Assembly (NCBI GenBank): GCA_022448315.1
Contig: JAKVCA010000003.1
Span: 54,570 to 118,569 of the forward strand
Direction: 5' to 3'
Length of the DNA: 64,000 nt
Origin: Pirellulaceae bacterium
GTDB lineage: Bacteria; Planctomycetota; Planctomycetia; Pirellulales; Pirellulaceae
Positions 18,901 to 27,318 of the stretch are shown piece by piece; positions within the stretch are counted from its first letter, which is position 1; every line of letters begins with the position of its first letter. The notes beneath the pieces were generated by a model, which was not told the DNA's origin, did no database searches, and saw only the letters and a program-made list of their open reading frames with translations. The translations under genes and the position numbers were made by a program.

Positions 18901-19040
18901 AGAAGAAACTTGCCAACGAAAGTTTCGTAAGTCGCGCCCCCGAGGAAGTCGTTCAGCGCGAGCGCGAGCAATTGCTCCAACTCCAAGAACAGCTGAAATC
19001 GATTGATGATGCTTTGACCGAACTGGATTCGCTCTCCTGA
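15942..19040 (+). CDS. valS: Valyl-tRNA synthetase with zinc-ribbon insertion
   Basis: The enzyme charges tRNA-Val and edits misactivated threonine. The 1032-residue protein has PPPNVTGALHLGHAL (HIGH box as H-L-G-H at 56-59) and the editing domain (TTRPETMLGDTAVAVHP). The KMSKS loop is T-M-S-K-S-K at about 616-621, followed by the anticodon-binding domain and a C-terminal coiled coil. It is longer than typical (880-950) for two reasons. A Glu/Lys-rich helical insert lies in the editing domain (about 245-300). A four-cysteine zinc ribbon (C661, C664, C682, C685) lies just after the KMSKS region. It follows cimA by 112 bases in the same direction. Confidence 0.97.
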   Translation: MTLTSENYPNRFDFAEAQPRIYSWWEEKGCFHAEPDPTRKPFTIVIPPPNVTGALHLGHALNNTLQDVLIRLKRMQGYNALWMPGTDHAGIATQAVVERRLKEEEGKTRHDLGREQLVDRIWTWKNQYEARILGQLKRMGCSCDWERTRFTLDERCATAVRQTFFDLFAKQWIYRGKRLVNWDTFLQTAVSDDEVFQETVQGHFWHLKYPVIDPLPGEPEFVSIATTRPETMLGDTAVAVHPDPAKALAQAEQELLDKLDKSSDKDRPAVQEQLDALQARREEMLPSLEQLRDMAQSGRRLRLPLLDREIPLVADHWAKPELGSGCVKITPAHDPNDYEVGIRQSLPMINILNTDGTMNSSAGPYENLTIKQTRGRVVEDLEKLGLLEKVEEREIELPHSDRSKTPIEPFLADQWFVKMADLAQSAMDAVTDQRVQIFPDRYAKGYLDWLGEKRDWPVSRQLWWGHQIPVWSLTVETAEDADRLTRQLQDLGEAEDLSVQSEDRGDDPAGAVTLHACLRPEGGGLEKTLEDLGFVREQDVLDTWFSSALWPHSTLGWPEKTAELEHFYPTSTLITSRDIITLWVARMVLTGLNNMGAVPFSEVFIHPKILDGYGETMSKSKGNGIDPLDVIDKFGADALRYGMAFLTTETQDVRMPVQFECPHCEATFDQTKKNRALTRVQCPKCDQPFATQWAKTDEDLALPRGLVLSERFEVARNFCNKLWNASRFSILNLDGYSPGKVSEEDLRLEDRWILSRLSNLTEQVTTLLEKYGYADATRLLYDFSWDEFCSFYVEILKDRFANPESRPTAQRILAHVLDQLLRLWHPVIPFITEEIWQKLNEVAPSRGLDPSESEPVLMKAAWPTFEPKHQDEAIEAQFARFQASLGALREIRSRQNIPPKAEIEFYVGCTPETAALLEPMESYYASMAKAKSCGWGTDVSPPKPNATISLPGIELFVDLKEFIDVEAEKARLGKEKEKTAGMIAGKEKKLANESFVSRAPEEVVQREREQLLQLQEQLKSIDDALTELDSLS

Positions 19041-19362
19041 TCGCCCCGCTAGCTCCTCCACGTGCGCCGCTGCAGGACAATCGCAAGCTCGCGTCTCCTC
19101 CAAACTCCTCGAATCAGATTCGTCCAGTTGATTGACTTCGCACCTCGAGCAGGCCGCAACAGTCACAAACCTCCGGTCGGATAGGTGCAATACGCCGGAC
19201 AGCAGGAATCCTGCTTCCAGCCAGCCGGTTCTGATGGCGTCCCGGCAACGACCAAGGTAAACTTTCGAGCGACGGGACGACACGAAAGCGCGACCCCGAT
19301 GGCGACTCCATCGTTCTACAACTCACCCTAATGACCCTCTCTCTATTTCAAGGTTCAGGACC
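19041..19362 (+). other. Spacer without recognisable gene
   Basis: This 322-base stretch separates valS from the next plus-strand gene. No open frame with a ribosome binding site, RNA gene or T-rich terminator was seen. A short inverted repeat, AGCAGG-AAT-CCTGCT, around 19199-19213 is the only structure noticed. Confidence 0.5.
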
Positions 19363-20631
19363 ATGCTTTTCAAGATGAATGGATCTCGGAACAAGGTTTC
19401 CCTCCCTCTCTGCGTGACTCTGGTCGCGTGTCTCGGTAGCTCGTTCGCAAAGGCCAGCGAGCCTAACGCCGTGCAGGAGTTGCGAAAATGGCTGAAGCAG
19501 CCCGCCGAGCAACGGGAAGCTTTGCCGGAACAGGACTTTGCGGGGGTAGCCCTTTCGAAGGCCGAAGCTCAGGTCTGCCAGGATTTGCTTTGGAAGGATC
19601 ACGTTGCACGGGCGAAGCTGTCGCACCTCGAAGCGATGAAATCAAAGTCGATCAAATTCGGTGACTTTGAAATGAAATTCGATTACAAGATTTTCGGGAA
19701 ACCCCAGAAGGGCGGACGTTCCCTCTACATTTCCATGCATGGAGGCGGAGGTGCCCCCAAACGTGTCAATGATCAACAGTGGGAAAATCAGAAAAGACTC
19801 TACGCGCCCAAGGAAGGTGTCTACCTCGCCCCACGAGCTCCTACCGACACCTGGAACATGTGGCATCAAGGTTACATGGATCCGCTGCTGGATCAGCTGA
19901 TTGCCAATCTGGTGATCTTCGAGAATGTGAATCCTGAGCGCGTCTACCTGATGGGATATTCCGCGGGCGGTGACGGTGTTTACCAACTCGCTCCCCGAAT
20001 GGCAGACCGGTTTGCTGCGGCAGCGATGATGGCCGGTCATCCGAATGAAGCGTCCCCCTTAGGACTTCGCAATCTTCCTTTCGCGCTTTACTGCGGGGGT
20101 CAGGATTCCGCATACAACCGGAACAAGATCGCGGAGCAGTGGGGCGAGAAACTTGGCGGTCTGCAAGCAGATGACCCAAAGGGCTATGTTCACCGCGTGA
20201 AAATCTACCCCAACAAAGGGCATTGGATGGATCGGGAAGACGCCGAAGCGGTCCCTTGGATGGCCGCATTTGTTAGGAACACCACGCCGGATAAAGTTGT
20301 CTGGCGTCAAGACAATGTGACCGGCGGCCGGTTTTATTGGCTGGCGACCGACAAGTCCCAAGCCAGAGCGGGCCAGATGGTCTCGATCGAACGCTCAGGG
20401 CAGGAAATTACCGTGACGTCAGCTTCCCAGAAAATGCCCCTTTCGGTTCGCCTCAGAGACGACATGCTTGACCTCGATCAGCCAATCAAGTTGGTCCAGG
20501 GAACGGCGACGCTCTTTGAAGGAAAGCCGAAACGAACGATCCAGACACTGGCGAAAACCCTTGAGGAACGCGGAGACCCAAGCGGCATCTTTTCGGCGGA
20601 GATTTCGGTTGAAGTTACCCCGGGACCGTAA
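19363..20631 (+). CDS. Secreted alpha/beta-hydrolase (esterase/depolymerase-like)
   Basis: The 422-residue product has an N-terminal signal peptide (hydrophobic about 12-29, cleavage near A-K-A-S). An alpha/beta-hydrolase domain follows, with an H-G-G-G-G oxyanion motif at 126-130 and a G-Y-S-A-G-G nucleophile elbow (Ser200). A later GQDSAYN aspartate region and KGHWMDRED histidine would complete a triad. About 120 C-terminal residues form an extra beta-rich domain. The pattern resembles secreted poly(3-hydroxybutyrate)-depolymerase-like or feruloyl-esterase-like enzymes of planctomycetes; the substrate cannot be deduced. The nearest gene downstream is convergent. Confidence 0.85.
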   Translation: MLFKMNGSRNKVSLPLCVTLVACLGSSFAKASEPNAVQELRKWLKQPAEQREALPEQDFAGVALSKAEAQVCQDLLWKDHVARAKLSHLEAMKSKSIKFGDFEMKFDYKIFGKPQKGGRSLYISMHGGGGAPKRVNDQQWENQKRLYAPKEGVYLAPRAPTDTWNMWHQGYMDPLLDQLIANLVIFENVNPERVYLMGYSAGGDGVYQLAPRMADRFAAAAMMAGHPNEASPLGLRNLPFALYCGGQDSAYNRNKIAEQWGEKLGGLQADDPKGYVHRVKIYPNKGHWMDREDAEAVPWMAAFVRNTTPDKVVWRQDNVTGGRFYWLATDKSQARAGQMVSIERSGQEITVTSASQKMPLSVRLRDDMLDLDQPIKLVQGTATLFEGKPKRTIQTLAKTLEERGDPSGIFSAEISVEVTPGP

Positions 20632-20648
20632 TGAACTCTCGCACTTTC

Positions 20649-20684
20649 AGGTTCCAGGTCGCGGGGGACGCGGCCTGGAAACCT
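20649..20684. terminator. Hairpin between convergent genes
   Basis: The inverted repeat AGGTTCCAGG (20649-20658) and CCTGGAAACCT (20674-20684) pairs with one bulged A. An inner CGCG/CGCG stem tops it. It fills the 62-base gap between two genes that face each other and could serve both strands, although no clear T-run follows. Confidence 0.5.
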
Positions 20685-20693
20685 TCGATGCAA

Positions 20694-21659
20694 TCAATCC
20701 GTTTGCGTTTCGTTCTGACTGAGGGACGGGCGTGATTTCAGCTCATCCCAAAATCCAACCAGCCTCTCAACAATCTCCCCACGGTCAAGATCGAGCGGAA
20801 CAAGATGGCCCGATTGTATCGCCTCCACCCATCTTTTCTCTGTGGAGATTGCCTCGAAAAAGCGTTTGGACGCTTCAAAGTCAACCACAAGATCTTGTCT
20901 CGATGCAACCATCAAGACGGGCACCGTGATTTCATCGGCGAGGGGTCGAATTTGTTTGGCCAACTGCAACGTTTGTGCGCTCACACTGCGTGGCGTTGCG
21001 GGGACACCCCACGGATAATCTTCAGCATTGGGATCCTTGATGTCTGGCGGAAAAGGGTTGAACGTAGAATGCGTGAACACCAAGAGCAAACGACTGACCC
21101 ACTGCCATTGTCGCGTTGTCAGAATGGGACTGCGTGCATTTGAAACGGAAATCAACGGAGCAACCAGACTCATGGAGTCAAACGTGCCGGGCTTCTGTGT
21201 TTCGCACGCGAGACTGATTGCCGCTCCCAGCGAATGTGCAACAAGATGCACTCGACCATGACTGGCCTTCAACGTCGCCACTTCTTCTTGAACCGCCTCG
21301 ATCCAGTCCTCAATCGTTGATCTTGCATACTGTTCGTTGGTCATCGCGAAGCCGGGCAGCCTCATGGCGCGGCAGTGATACCCCTGTTCCGCGAGTTCCT
21401 GCGCAATAAAGTCCCATAAGCGAGGACTGTTATTGAAACCATGAACCAGTAAGACTGCGTCATCACCCTCGCCACGATTGTAAGCTTGACAACCGTCGCG
21501 AACGCCTTGCTCGTCGTAGACCTGTTTGGATTCCCATGCCGTGATTTGTCGGGTGACCCAGCATGAGTAAGCAAAGTCACCGACAAGCAGAACGATGTAG
21601 ATCGACGTCAGTGTCAACAGGAAAACACGACACAAAGAAGTCCACGAAAATCGCATCAC
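20694..21659 (-). CDS. Membrane-anchored alpha/beta-hydrolase
   Basis: The 321-residue protein has one N-terminal membrane segment (about 8-32), so the catalytic domain probably faces the periplasm. It shows H-G-F-N-N-S (about 73-78), an A-H-S-L-G-A nucleophile elbow (Ser143), an Asp in ASRQDLVVD and a His in QSGHLVPLD. This is the layout of the serine aminopeptidase S33/lysophospholipase group. The reaction is likely ester or lipid hydrolysis; the exact substrate is unknown. The gene lies 82 bases downstream of the TlpA-like gene on the same strand and may share its transcript. Confidence 0.85.
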   Translation of the reverse strand: MMRFSWTSLCRVFLLTLTSIYIVLLVGDFAYSCWVTRQITAWESKQVYDEQGVRDGCQAYNRGEGDDAVLLVHGFNNSPRLWDFIAQELAEQGYHCRAMRLPGFAMTNEQYARSTIEDWIEAVQEEVATLKASHGRVHLVAHSLGAAISLACETQKPGTFDSMSLVAPLISVSNARSPILTTRQWQWVSRLLLVFTHSTFNPFPPDIKDPNAEDYPWGVPATPRSVSAQTLQLAKQIRPLADEITVPVLMVASRQDLVVDFEASKRFFEAISTEKRWVEAIQSGHLVPLDLDRGEIVERLVGFWDELKSRPSLSQNETQTD

Positions 21660-21741
21660 CTTCGAACCTCAACCCTCTATCGCGGCAACGGAGACCTAAG
21701 ATTGGAAGCCGATCCTCGAGCATCCACCGAAGTTCCCGCGT

Positions 21742-24630
21742 CTATTTTTCGAGCAGTTGGTCGATTTGAGGACGTAGTTGCTCAATGCGATTTGCAACTT
21801 GAACGATTTTCCCTTCACCATCAATCAACATCATTGTTGGGATCGCTCTCACACCCAGCTCTCGAGCTTTTGCTTGAGCTGCGTCGCCCGACAACGTTGT
21901 CCAAGGCAAGGGGTCCCGTTCAAGGAACGCGGACAACGCATCCAGATCCCGATCAATACTGATCCCCACAACCTCAAAACCCTGATCCTGCAATTCGGCG
22001 TGGGTCTTTTTGACATTTGGTAGTTCTCGCAAACACGGGCCACACCATGTCGCCCAGAAGTCGATCACGACAACTTTCCCTCGGTACGCCTGCCAGTCAA
22101 AATCAAAACCCGCTTGGGTCTCACCGGTCAGTTCCAACATCTTCCCGACGACACTGTTCGGCGCCGCGGAAGGGCTTTTGGCGAGTTGTCGGCCGTATCC
22201 CGCAAGTTGCTTGTCTTTACTTTCGGCAAACATCTCACCAAATTCGCCATACCACTTTTCACGTTTCTCGGCAGCTTGTTCGGGTGCTTCCGCATCTTCA
22301 ATCCCATTGATGACTGCGACCGTTGCAGATGCAAGTCGAAGATGTTTTTTCCCTGGCTCAAATTCACTGAAAAACGCTTTGATCTCTTCGAGAAGTTTTT
22401 GCCGCGGCTCTGCATCGAGCTCCGACACCTGCATTACCTTCGCTTCGAGCTCAAGAAAATCGACCTCGGATCGCACCCGTTTGTCATCGACCTGAGCGAG
22501 TTGTGCCACCGCCTGCTGTAGTCGCACCTCGTAACCCGGTTCATCCATGACGGCCATCCGATGCAGTGCGTCAAGCTTTTGCAGTCCAGCGATTCGAATG
22601 AAGGCAACACGTGCCTCAGAATCTTCTAAAATCCGATCGGCAGCATCCACCAAGGCTTCGACAAATTCGGCTCTTCCCTGAAGACTTCGGGGCTTGTCTT
22701 CCATACTGAAAAGAAAGTCGACTAGATCCTCAGTGCCCCAGTGAGCAGGTGCCAAATAGGGGTTATCCTCCTCAACACTTGGCTCCTGCGGGTTCAAAGC
22801 AGTGGAGACAAAACGGTAGCGATTCGATAAAATGCCCGACGAACCTCCTGATGCCCCCGAGTTTGGATTCTCAGTCTCCCCCTCAACTTCATCCGCTGGT
22901 TCAGCGTTTCCAGGTTCAGCGTTTTCAGAACCCTCGCTGCCTGAACCGGTGTCTACTTCGGCAGGTGGCTGTGGCGGGTCCCCTGCAGGCTCGGCCAGTT
23001 CAATGCCTAAAGCTCCAGCAATCGCCGGCTCAAGTTCATCGCCGTAAACGTGCAACTGAACGACCTCCCCCTCCCGATTCATCAAAAGGTTGAAGGGAGC
23101 GGCATCGATGCCCATCGTTCGAAACATGGGTGACTCCAGTCCAATCGACTCGGCCTCATTCGTCACCACAGTGGCCCAGGGCATGGGGTTCTCTGTAAGA
23201 AAGAAAGCGAGTTCCTGCGGGATCTCATCCGCATTGAGACCGATGATCTCAAATCCCTGATCCCGATATCTGTCGTAAACCACCTTCATTCCTTCGACTT
23301 CCTGCAACGCACCCGCCCATTGCGGATAGGAAGCCCAACAGAAAGCCAGAACCACCTTCCCCTTGTACGGCGCCGGATCAAAAGGCTTACCGGTCTGTAA
23401 GTCACCCTCAATCGCCAGTGGTTTACCAAGAAGTCCCATTCTCAGATTGGCACGCTCCAAAACGCGGGAAGCGTTCAATTTGAGATCTTCATTCTCCGAG
23501 GTTGCAATCTGGTCTGAGATATCTTGAAACAGTTGACGCGAAAGATCGTACTGATGGTTGAGTTCCAGAACCCGGGCTCCGATGTGAGCGCGATCCAGAG
23601 TGAAAGGTGTTGCGGGTCGCTCCGTGATCAACCGCAAAGTACGGTTGTAGAGTTCTTCGGCCGATCCTTCTTCACCATCGAACACAGCTTCCTGAATCAA
23701 ATCGAGTTCCAATTGAGCCAACAGCAATTGATCGAGAAAACTTGCTCCGGCCGACTGCACCACCTCATTTTCACTTCGCGAAAAGGCTTCTGCTGCCACT
23801 TCGAGCAACTCGGCTCCTTTGTCGCGGTGCTCCGATCGAAAAATTCGTTGGGCAAATTCCTGCACGACCGTGATGGTATCCTGTGTCAATGTCGGATCAT
23901 TCACCAATTCGGTCAGTGCATCACGTATCTCTTCAAAGCTTGTTCCTTCACGATCATTCAGATACCACACACTTTTGATCTCAAAAGCCCGAATGCGACC
24001 TTGCTCATTGACGATGGGACTTTGATCTTTCTCGAGCAGCGCACAATATTCGAGATAGCTGGTATCGGCGTCAGGCACTCTCATGGCCGCGAGGGTCCGC
24101 ATGGCATCCAACTTGATCAGAATGGCGTTCATCCGCGTGACTTCATCAACACCTGGAGCCATGAGCCGCTCGGCCGCCTGCCGCTGCAACTGGAGCAACT
24201 CGATCGCCTCTTCTTCTGTACTGACCGATCCGCGTCGTCGATAAATCTGTTGAAGAAATGCCTGAATCTGATTCACGCCTCCATCTGGCAAAGCCAACTG
24301 GTCCGCGTTCAAATCCGTCCCCGCGAGTGACGGAGGTGGGGTCCCCGGTTCGCCCACGCCCCCATCCATGACACCAGACGTCCCTGTCGAGGGAGAAACG
24401 CCAGCCAACTCGGCCAACGAAGAAATCGTGGGCTCCTCGCCGTCTTCAATGGGTTCTGGCGATGCCACTTCGAATTGGGAGGTCTCCTCGGCGGTTTCGT
24501 TGCCCCCCGTATTGCACCCGAGACCTACATAAAACGTACCCATTAGCAGCATGCCGCATACGGGGATTCCGAAGATGGACGATTTGGACATCATTGGCCT
24601 TTTCATACGCAGTACTTTTGCATTCGGCAT
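21742..24630 (-). CDS. Tandem TlpA-type thioredoxin lipoprotein
   Basis: The 962-residue product has an N-terminal signal ending in V-G-L-G-C, a probable lipobox, so it is likely lipid-anchored outside the cytoplasm. Two thioredoxin-fold TlpA-like domains are visible. The first (about 410-560) has A-S-Y-P-Q-W where the CxxC should be and is probably redox-dead. The second (about 815-962) has an intact W-C-G-P-C (C863, C866) and the cis-Pro motif A-I-P-T. Between them are a low-complexity Glu/Ser/Pro linker and a helical region. Starts at residues 1, 9 and 14 are possible; AAAAGG supports the one at residue 14. Its role is presumably disulfide chemistry in the envelope. Confidence 0.85.
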   Translation of the reverse strand: MPNAKVLRMKRPMMSKSSIFGIPVCGMLLMGTFYVGLGCNTGGNETAEETSQFEVASPEPIEDGEEPTISSLAELAGVSPSTGTSGVMDGGVGEPGTPPPSLAGTDLNADQLALPDGGVNQIQAFLQQIYRRRGSVSTEEEAIELLQLQRQAAERLMAPGVDEVTRMNAILIKLDAMRTLAAMRVPDADTSYLEYCALLEKDQSPIVNEQGRIRAFEIKSVWYLNDREGTSFEEIRDALTELVNDPTLTQDTITVVQEFAQRIFRSEHRDKGAELLEVAAEAFSRSENEVVQSAGASFLDQLLLAQLELDLIQEAVFDGEEGSAEELYNRTLRLITERPATPFTLDRAHIGARVLELNHQYDLSRQLFQDISDQIATSENEDLKLNASRVLERANLRMGLLGKPLAIEGDLQTGKPFDPAPYKGKVVLAFCWASYPQWAGALQEVEGMKVVYDRYRDQGFEIIGLNADEIPQELAFFLTENPMPWATVVTNEAESIGLESPMFRTMGIDAAPFNLLMNREGEVVQLHVYGDELEPAIAGALGIELAEPAGDPPQPPAEVDTGSGSEGSENAEPGNAEPADEVEGETENPNSGASGGSSGILSNRYRFVSTALNPQEPSVEEDNPYLAPAHWGTEDLVDFLFSMEDKPRSLQGRAEFVEALVDAADRILEDSEARVAFIRIAGLQKLDALHRMAVMDEPGYEVRLQQAVAQLAQVDDKRVRSEVDFLELEAKVMQVSELDAEPRQKLLEEIKAFFSEFEPGKKHLRLASATVAVINGIEDAEAPEQAAEKREKWYGEFGEMFAESKDKQLAGYGRQLAKSPSAAPNSVVGKMLELTGETQAGFDFDWQAYRGKVVVIDFWATWCGPCLRELPNVKKTHAELQDQGFEVVGISIDRDLDALSAFLERDPLPWTTLSGDAAQAKARELGVRAIPTMMLIDGEGKIVQVANRIEQLRPQIDQLLEK

Positions 24631-24886
24631 CCGACTCTGGGGATGATCGAATCCTCACCAGTCGCAGCTCAGAGGGGCATCAATGGCAACTGCCCCGTGC
24701 CCCTACGATTGTAGGGTAACCGGACTCAAAATTCAGTACGTATAAATTTGCAGAAGGGATCGAAACTCCAACACTTTCCCCAATCTTCGCTGCAAAATCG
24801 TCGGAATTCCCACCCATGTGTAACGTCCCTGTGGTCCGGTGGGTGACAGAAACCGGGATACAGATCGCCTCAGCACTCGAGAGGCT

Positions 24887-25945
24887 TTACTCGGGAACCT
24901 GAATCGCTCGGCGATCGGCGGCATCCCCTAGACTCAACCAGACATGACGCGTGATGGATTTGCGAAATGGACGAACAGCGCCGTCCAACATCAAACTTTG
25001 AACGACCCCCATATGATGGCTCCTCGAGGTAATCGCTGCGTAGGTGGCCCGATCCGGACTTAGACCTTCCTGATAAGTCGTGACGTCGATGTCGTAAACC
25101 TGGCCACCAAGTTCATAAGGTACGAATGTCCCGGGGGGAAAGGTGGTCGTGAAGCCCGTATGGTGAACTCTCCCGTCTGCCCAGACGGTATGCCCCGTCT
25201 GTTGGTTTCGCGCGGGGCCGATTTTGGGCTGGCCGGTCCAAGTGGACAAACTGGCGGGCGAGTCGGGCAGGGACGGATGGAGCACTTGCGTATTTCGCAG
25301 ATAGGGAGTGTAGGCCTGAACCTCTGAGGTGCATAGCGTCTGGCTAAGGCCGTCAACCACTTGGGAAATGCGGGTGGATCGATTGACACGAAAGACGCCA
25401 TCGCCATATCGCTGACGCGCAGGATCATAGATCAGCCAAGTGCCCATATTGAAGCCATAGGTGATGGGATGCACATACGGCCGGTCGTTTTTGTATCGAA
25501 CCTGCGTATTAGGATCGCTTGGGCACAGGTAAATCGGTAAACGCATGGCCGGCACACCGGAGTCCACTTGGTGATGCCAATCCGAATCAAGATCGACACG
25601 TTCGTAGGCCTGATTCTGCTCCAGGTACGGCAACAGCCTGCCGTGGACACTCCAAGAATCTTCCCGGCGTCCGGTACCTCGCAGACAGAACGTCGGTGGA
25701 AAAACCGAGTGAACGTTGTGATAGAGATGAACTGCGAGCCCCATCTGCTTGAGGTTGTTCCGGCAAACTGTGATCCGGGCTGCTTCGCGTGCCGCCTGAA
25801 TGGCGGGAAGCAGGAGGGCGAGTAGAATTCCCAGAATCGCAAGCACCACGAGGAGTTCGACAAGCGAGAAACCGCTGCGAGGAGTCCGCGCTGAATTGGG
25901 TTTGCGGGCTCCTTCAAGCAGGTTTTGCGATCTCACTTCGGTCAT
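24887..25945 (-). CDS. DUF1559 prepilin-like protein
   Basis: The 352-residue product belongs to the DUF1559 family, abundant in planctomycetes. It has a type IV prepilin-type N-terminus, R-S-G-F-S-L-V-E-L-L-V-V-L, so cleavage by a prepilin peptidase before Phe is expected. The family's N-terminal block with A-A-R-E-A-A-R, N-N-L-K-Q-M-G and H follows, and H-M-G-V-V-Q...D-G-A-V-R lies near the end. An ATG at 25943-25945 with GGAG upstream is preferred to a longer frame from 26011. It lies 101 bases after the last gene of the type II secretion operon and on the same strand, so it may be a substrate or pseudopilin of that machine. Confidence 0.9.
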   Translation of the reverse strand: MTEVRSQNLLEGARKPNSARTPRSGFSLVELLVVLAILGILLALLLPAIQAAREAARITVCRNNLKQMGLAVHLYHNVHSVFPPTFCLRGTGRREDSWSVHGRLLPYLEQNQAYERVDLDSDWHHQVDSGVPAMRLPIYLCPSDPNTQVRYKNDRPYVHPITYGFNMGTWLIYDPARQRYGDGVFRVNRSTRISQVVDGLSQTLCTSEVQAYTPYLRNTQVLHPSLPDSPASLSTWTGQPKIGPARNQQTGHTVWADGRVHHTGFTTTFPPGTFVPYELGGQVYDIDVTTYQEGLSPDRATYAAITSRSHHMGVVQSLMLDGAVRPFRKSITRHVWLSLGDAADRRAIQVPE

Positions 25946-26046
25946 ACCACTCCGCTGGAGCGTCGTCGACAATCCTCGAGGGTGAGCCGCTCTATGTTGA
26001 CGGCTCACCAACGAAGCACCACTTCGCTTTCTTCATGACCAACGGC

Positions 26047-27318
26047 CTACCGTGACCGTCGACTCCTAAGGCTTGATGACGCATTAAGTTTCTGGCCGGG
26101 ACGAAACTCCTTCTCCTCCCCGTTGACCTCCATGACCACTTTGCCATCGTTGATCAGCACGACAAAACCCTGTACGGTTCCGATTTCAAATGCATCCCCC
26201 ACCGCAAGTTTCAGCAACTCGCCGGTCGGCTTCACATGCACGAACGCCAATTCCACGCCCTGTGTATTTCGAACCACGCCCGTAACGTACGTGGCAAGCG
26301 AGGGATCGAACTCCGGTTCGGGTTCAGGTACGGCTTTTTCTCTGGGTTCCTCGATCTCAATCTGAAATTCCTGACGATCGACTTTGGAAGGGTAACCATC
26401 ATCTTTTACGGCAACAACAAATGTGTATCGACCAACATCAAGATCGGGTGTCGTCAAGGTCGCCGAATCATCACCCTCATCCTGTTCGATTTTAGCGCCT
26501 TGCATCGGCGCCTCTTCCAATTCAAAAACAAGAAGGTCCCCGTCATCCGAATCCCGCGCCGACAATCGAACTTCCACCCGTTCACCTTTCACGAAACGTT
26601 TCGTGCCAACTCGTGAGAATCTTGGTGCCTCGTTAGGAAATCCAAAGATATTTCTCATCAACACGCGATCTCGCCATTCGGCAAACTGCTCAGGAATGTG
26701 CTGCCGCAATGAGTCATCCTGGATCTCGGCGATTTCTCGGATATCTCTCGACTCCTCAGATCCACTCACCGACAAAGCCTCAAATGTGAACTTTAAGGTC
26801 AGCGTCTTCGAAGGCTGCTGAGTTTGTAGATTCTGCTTTGGCACCACCGACAAATTGGAAATTCGATGGAGGCAGTCTATCTCATAGAACGCTTCCAGGA
26901 ATTCGAGAAGTTGGGCCAACGTCCCTTCCGTGGAAAGCGTAAATCGACTCTGCCGATAAACTTGAAAGTCCTTGTGTTTTCGAGCCACATCACCCGTGTG
27001 CTGGACCCGGACGGCTGAATCACCAAAGACTTCAGTGCCAAGCGTCAACAACCAGTTTCGATAAGCGGATGACGCTTGCTCGGCATCCCCGGGAAGCGAA
27101 AGTGCGCGGAGATCGTTACGGACAAATTCGGCATTCATCCAACGACGTTTCGTCAGTTCCAGATTGCCCTGGCGATTCCGCAAACCTTCGATGAGGTCCT
27201 TTTTCGCGTCAAGACTGTTCCACGCGAAAAGTCCAGCGAGAGGTAGCAGGCAAACCGGAACGAGTACAAGGATGGCAATGACCATCACTCGTTCGCGTGC
27301 GTTCATCTTATTAAGCAT
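26047..27318 (-). CDS. GspM/PilO-like secretion protein with cadherin-like domain
   Basis: The 423-residue product starts with M-L-N-K-M-N-A-R-E and one membrane helix (about 11-33). A periplasmic coiled coil and ferredoxin-like region follow, as in PilO/GspM. A beta-sandwich of the cadherin/Ig type is inserted at about 225-325 (N-E-A-P-R-F start, V-K-D-D-G-Y-P near its end). The last 70 residues (VTGVVRN...GDAFEIGTVQGFVV...G) resemble PilP/GspC-like OB modules. The start overlaps the end of the previous gene by eight bases and has GGAGGGAG upstream. It is probably an inner-membrane platform subunit; the cadherin-like insert is unusual. Confidence 0.75.
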   Translation of the reverse strand: MLNKMNARERVMVIAILVLVPVCLLPLAGLFAWNSLDAKKDLIEGLRNRQGNLELTKRRWMNAEFVRNDLRALSLPGDAEQASSAYRNWLLTLGTEVFGDSAVRVQHTGDVARKHKDFQVYRQSRFTLSTEGTLAQLLEFLEAFYEIDCLHRISNLSVVPKQNLQTQQPSKTLTLKFTFEALSVSGSEESRDIREIAEIQDDSLRQHIPEQFAEWRDRVLMRNIFGFPNEAPRFSRVGTKRFVKGERVEVRLSARDSDDGDLLVFELEEAPMQGAKIEQDEGDDSATLTTPDLDVGRYTFVVAVKDDGYPSKVDRQEFQIEIEEPREKAVPEPEPEFDPSLATYVTGVVRNTQGVELAFVHVKPTGELLKLAVGDAFEIGTVQGFVVLINDGKVVMEVNGEEKEFRPGQKLNASSSLRSRRSR

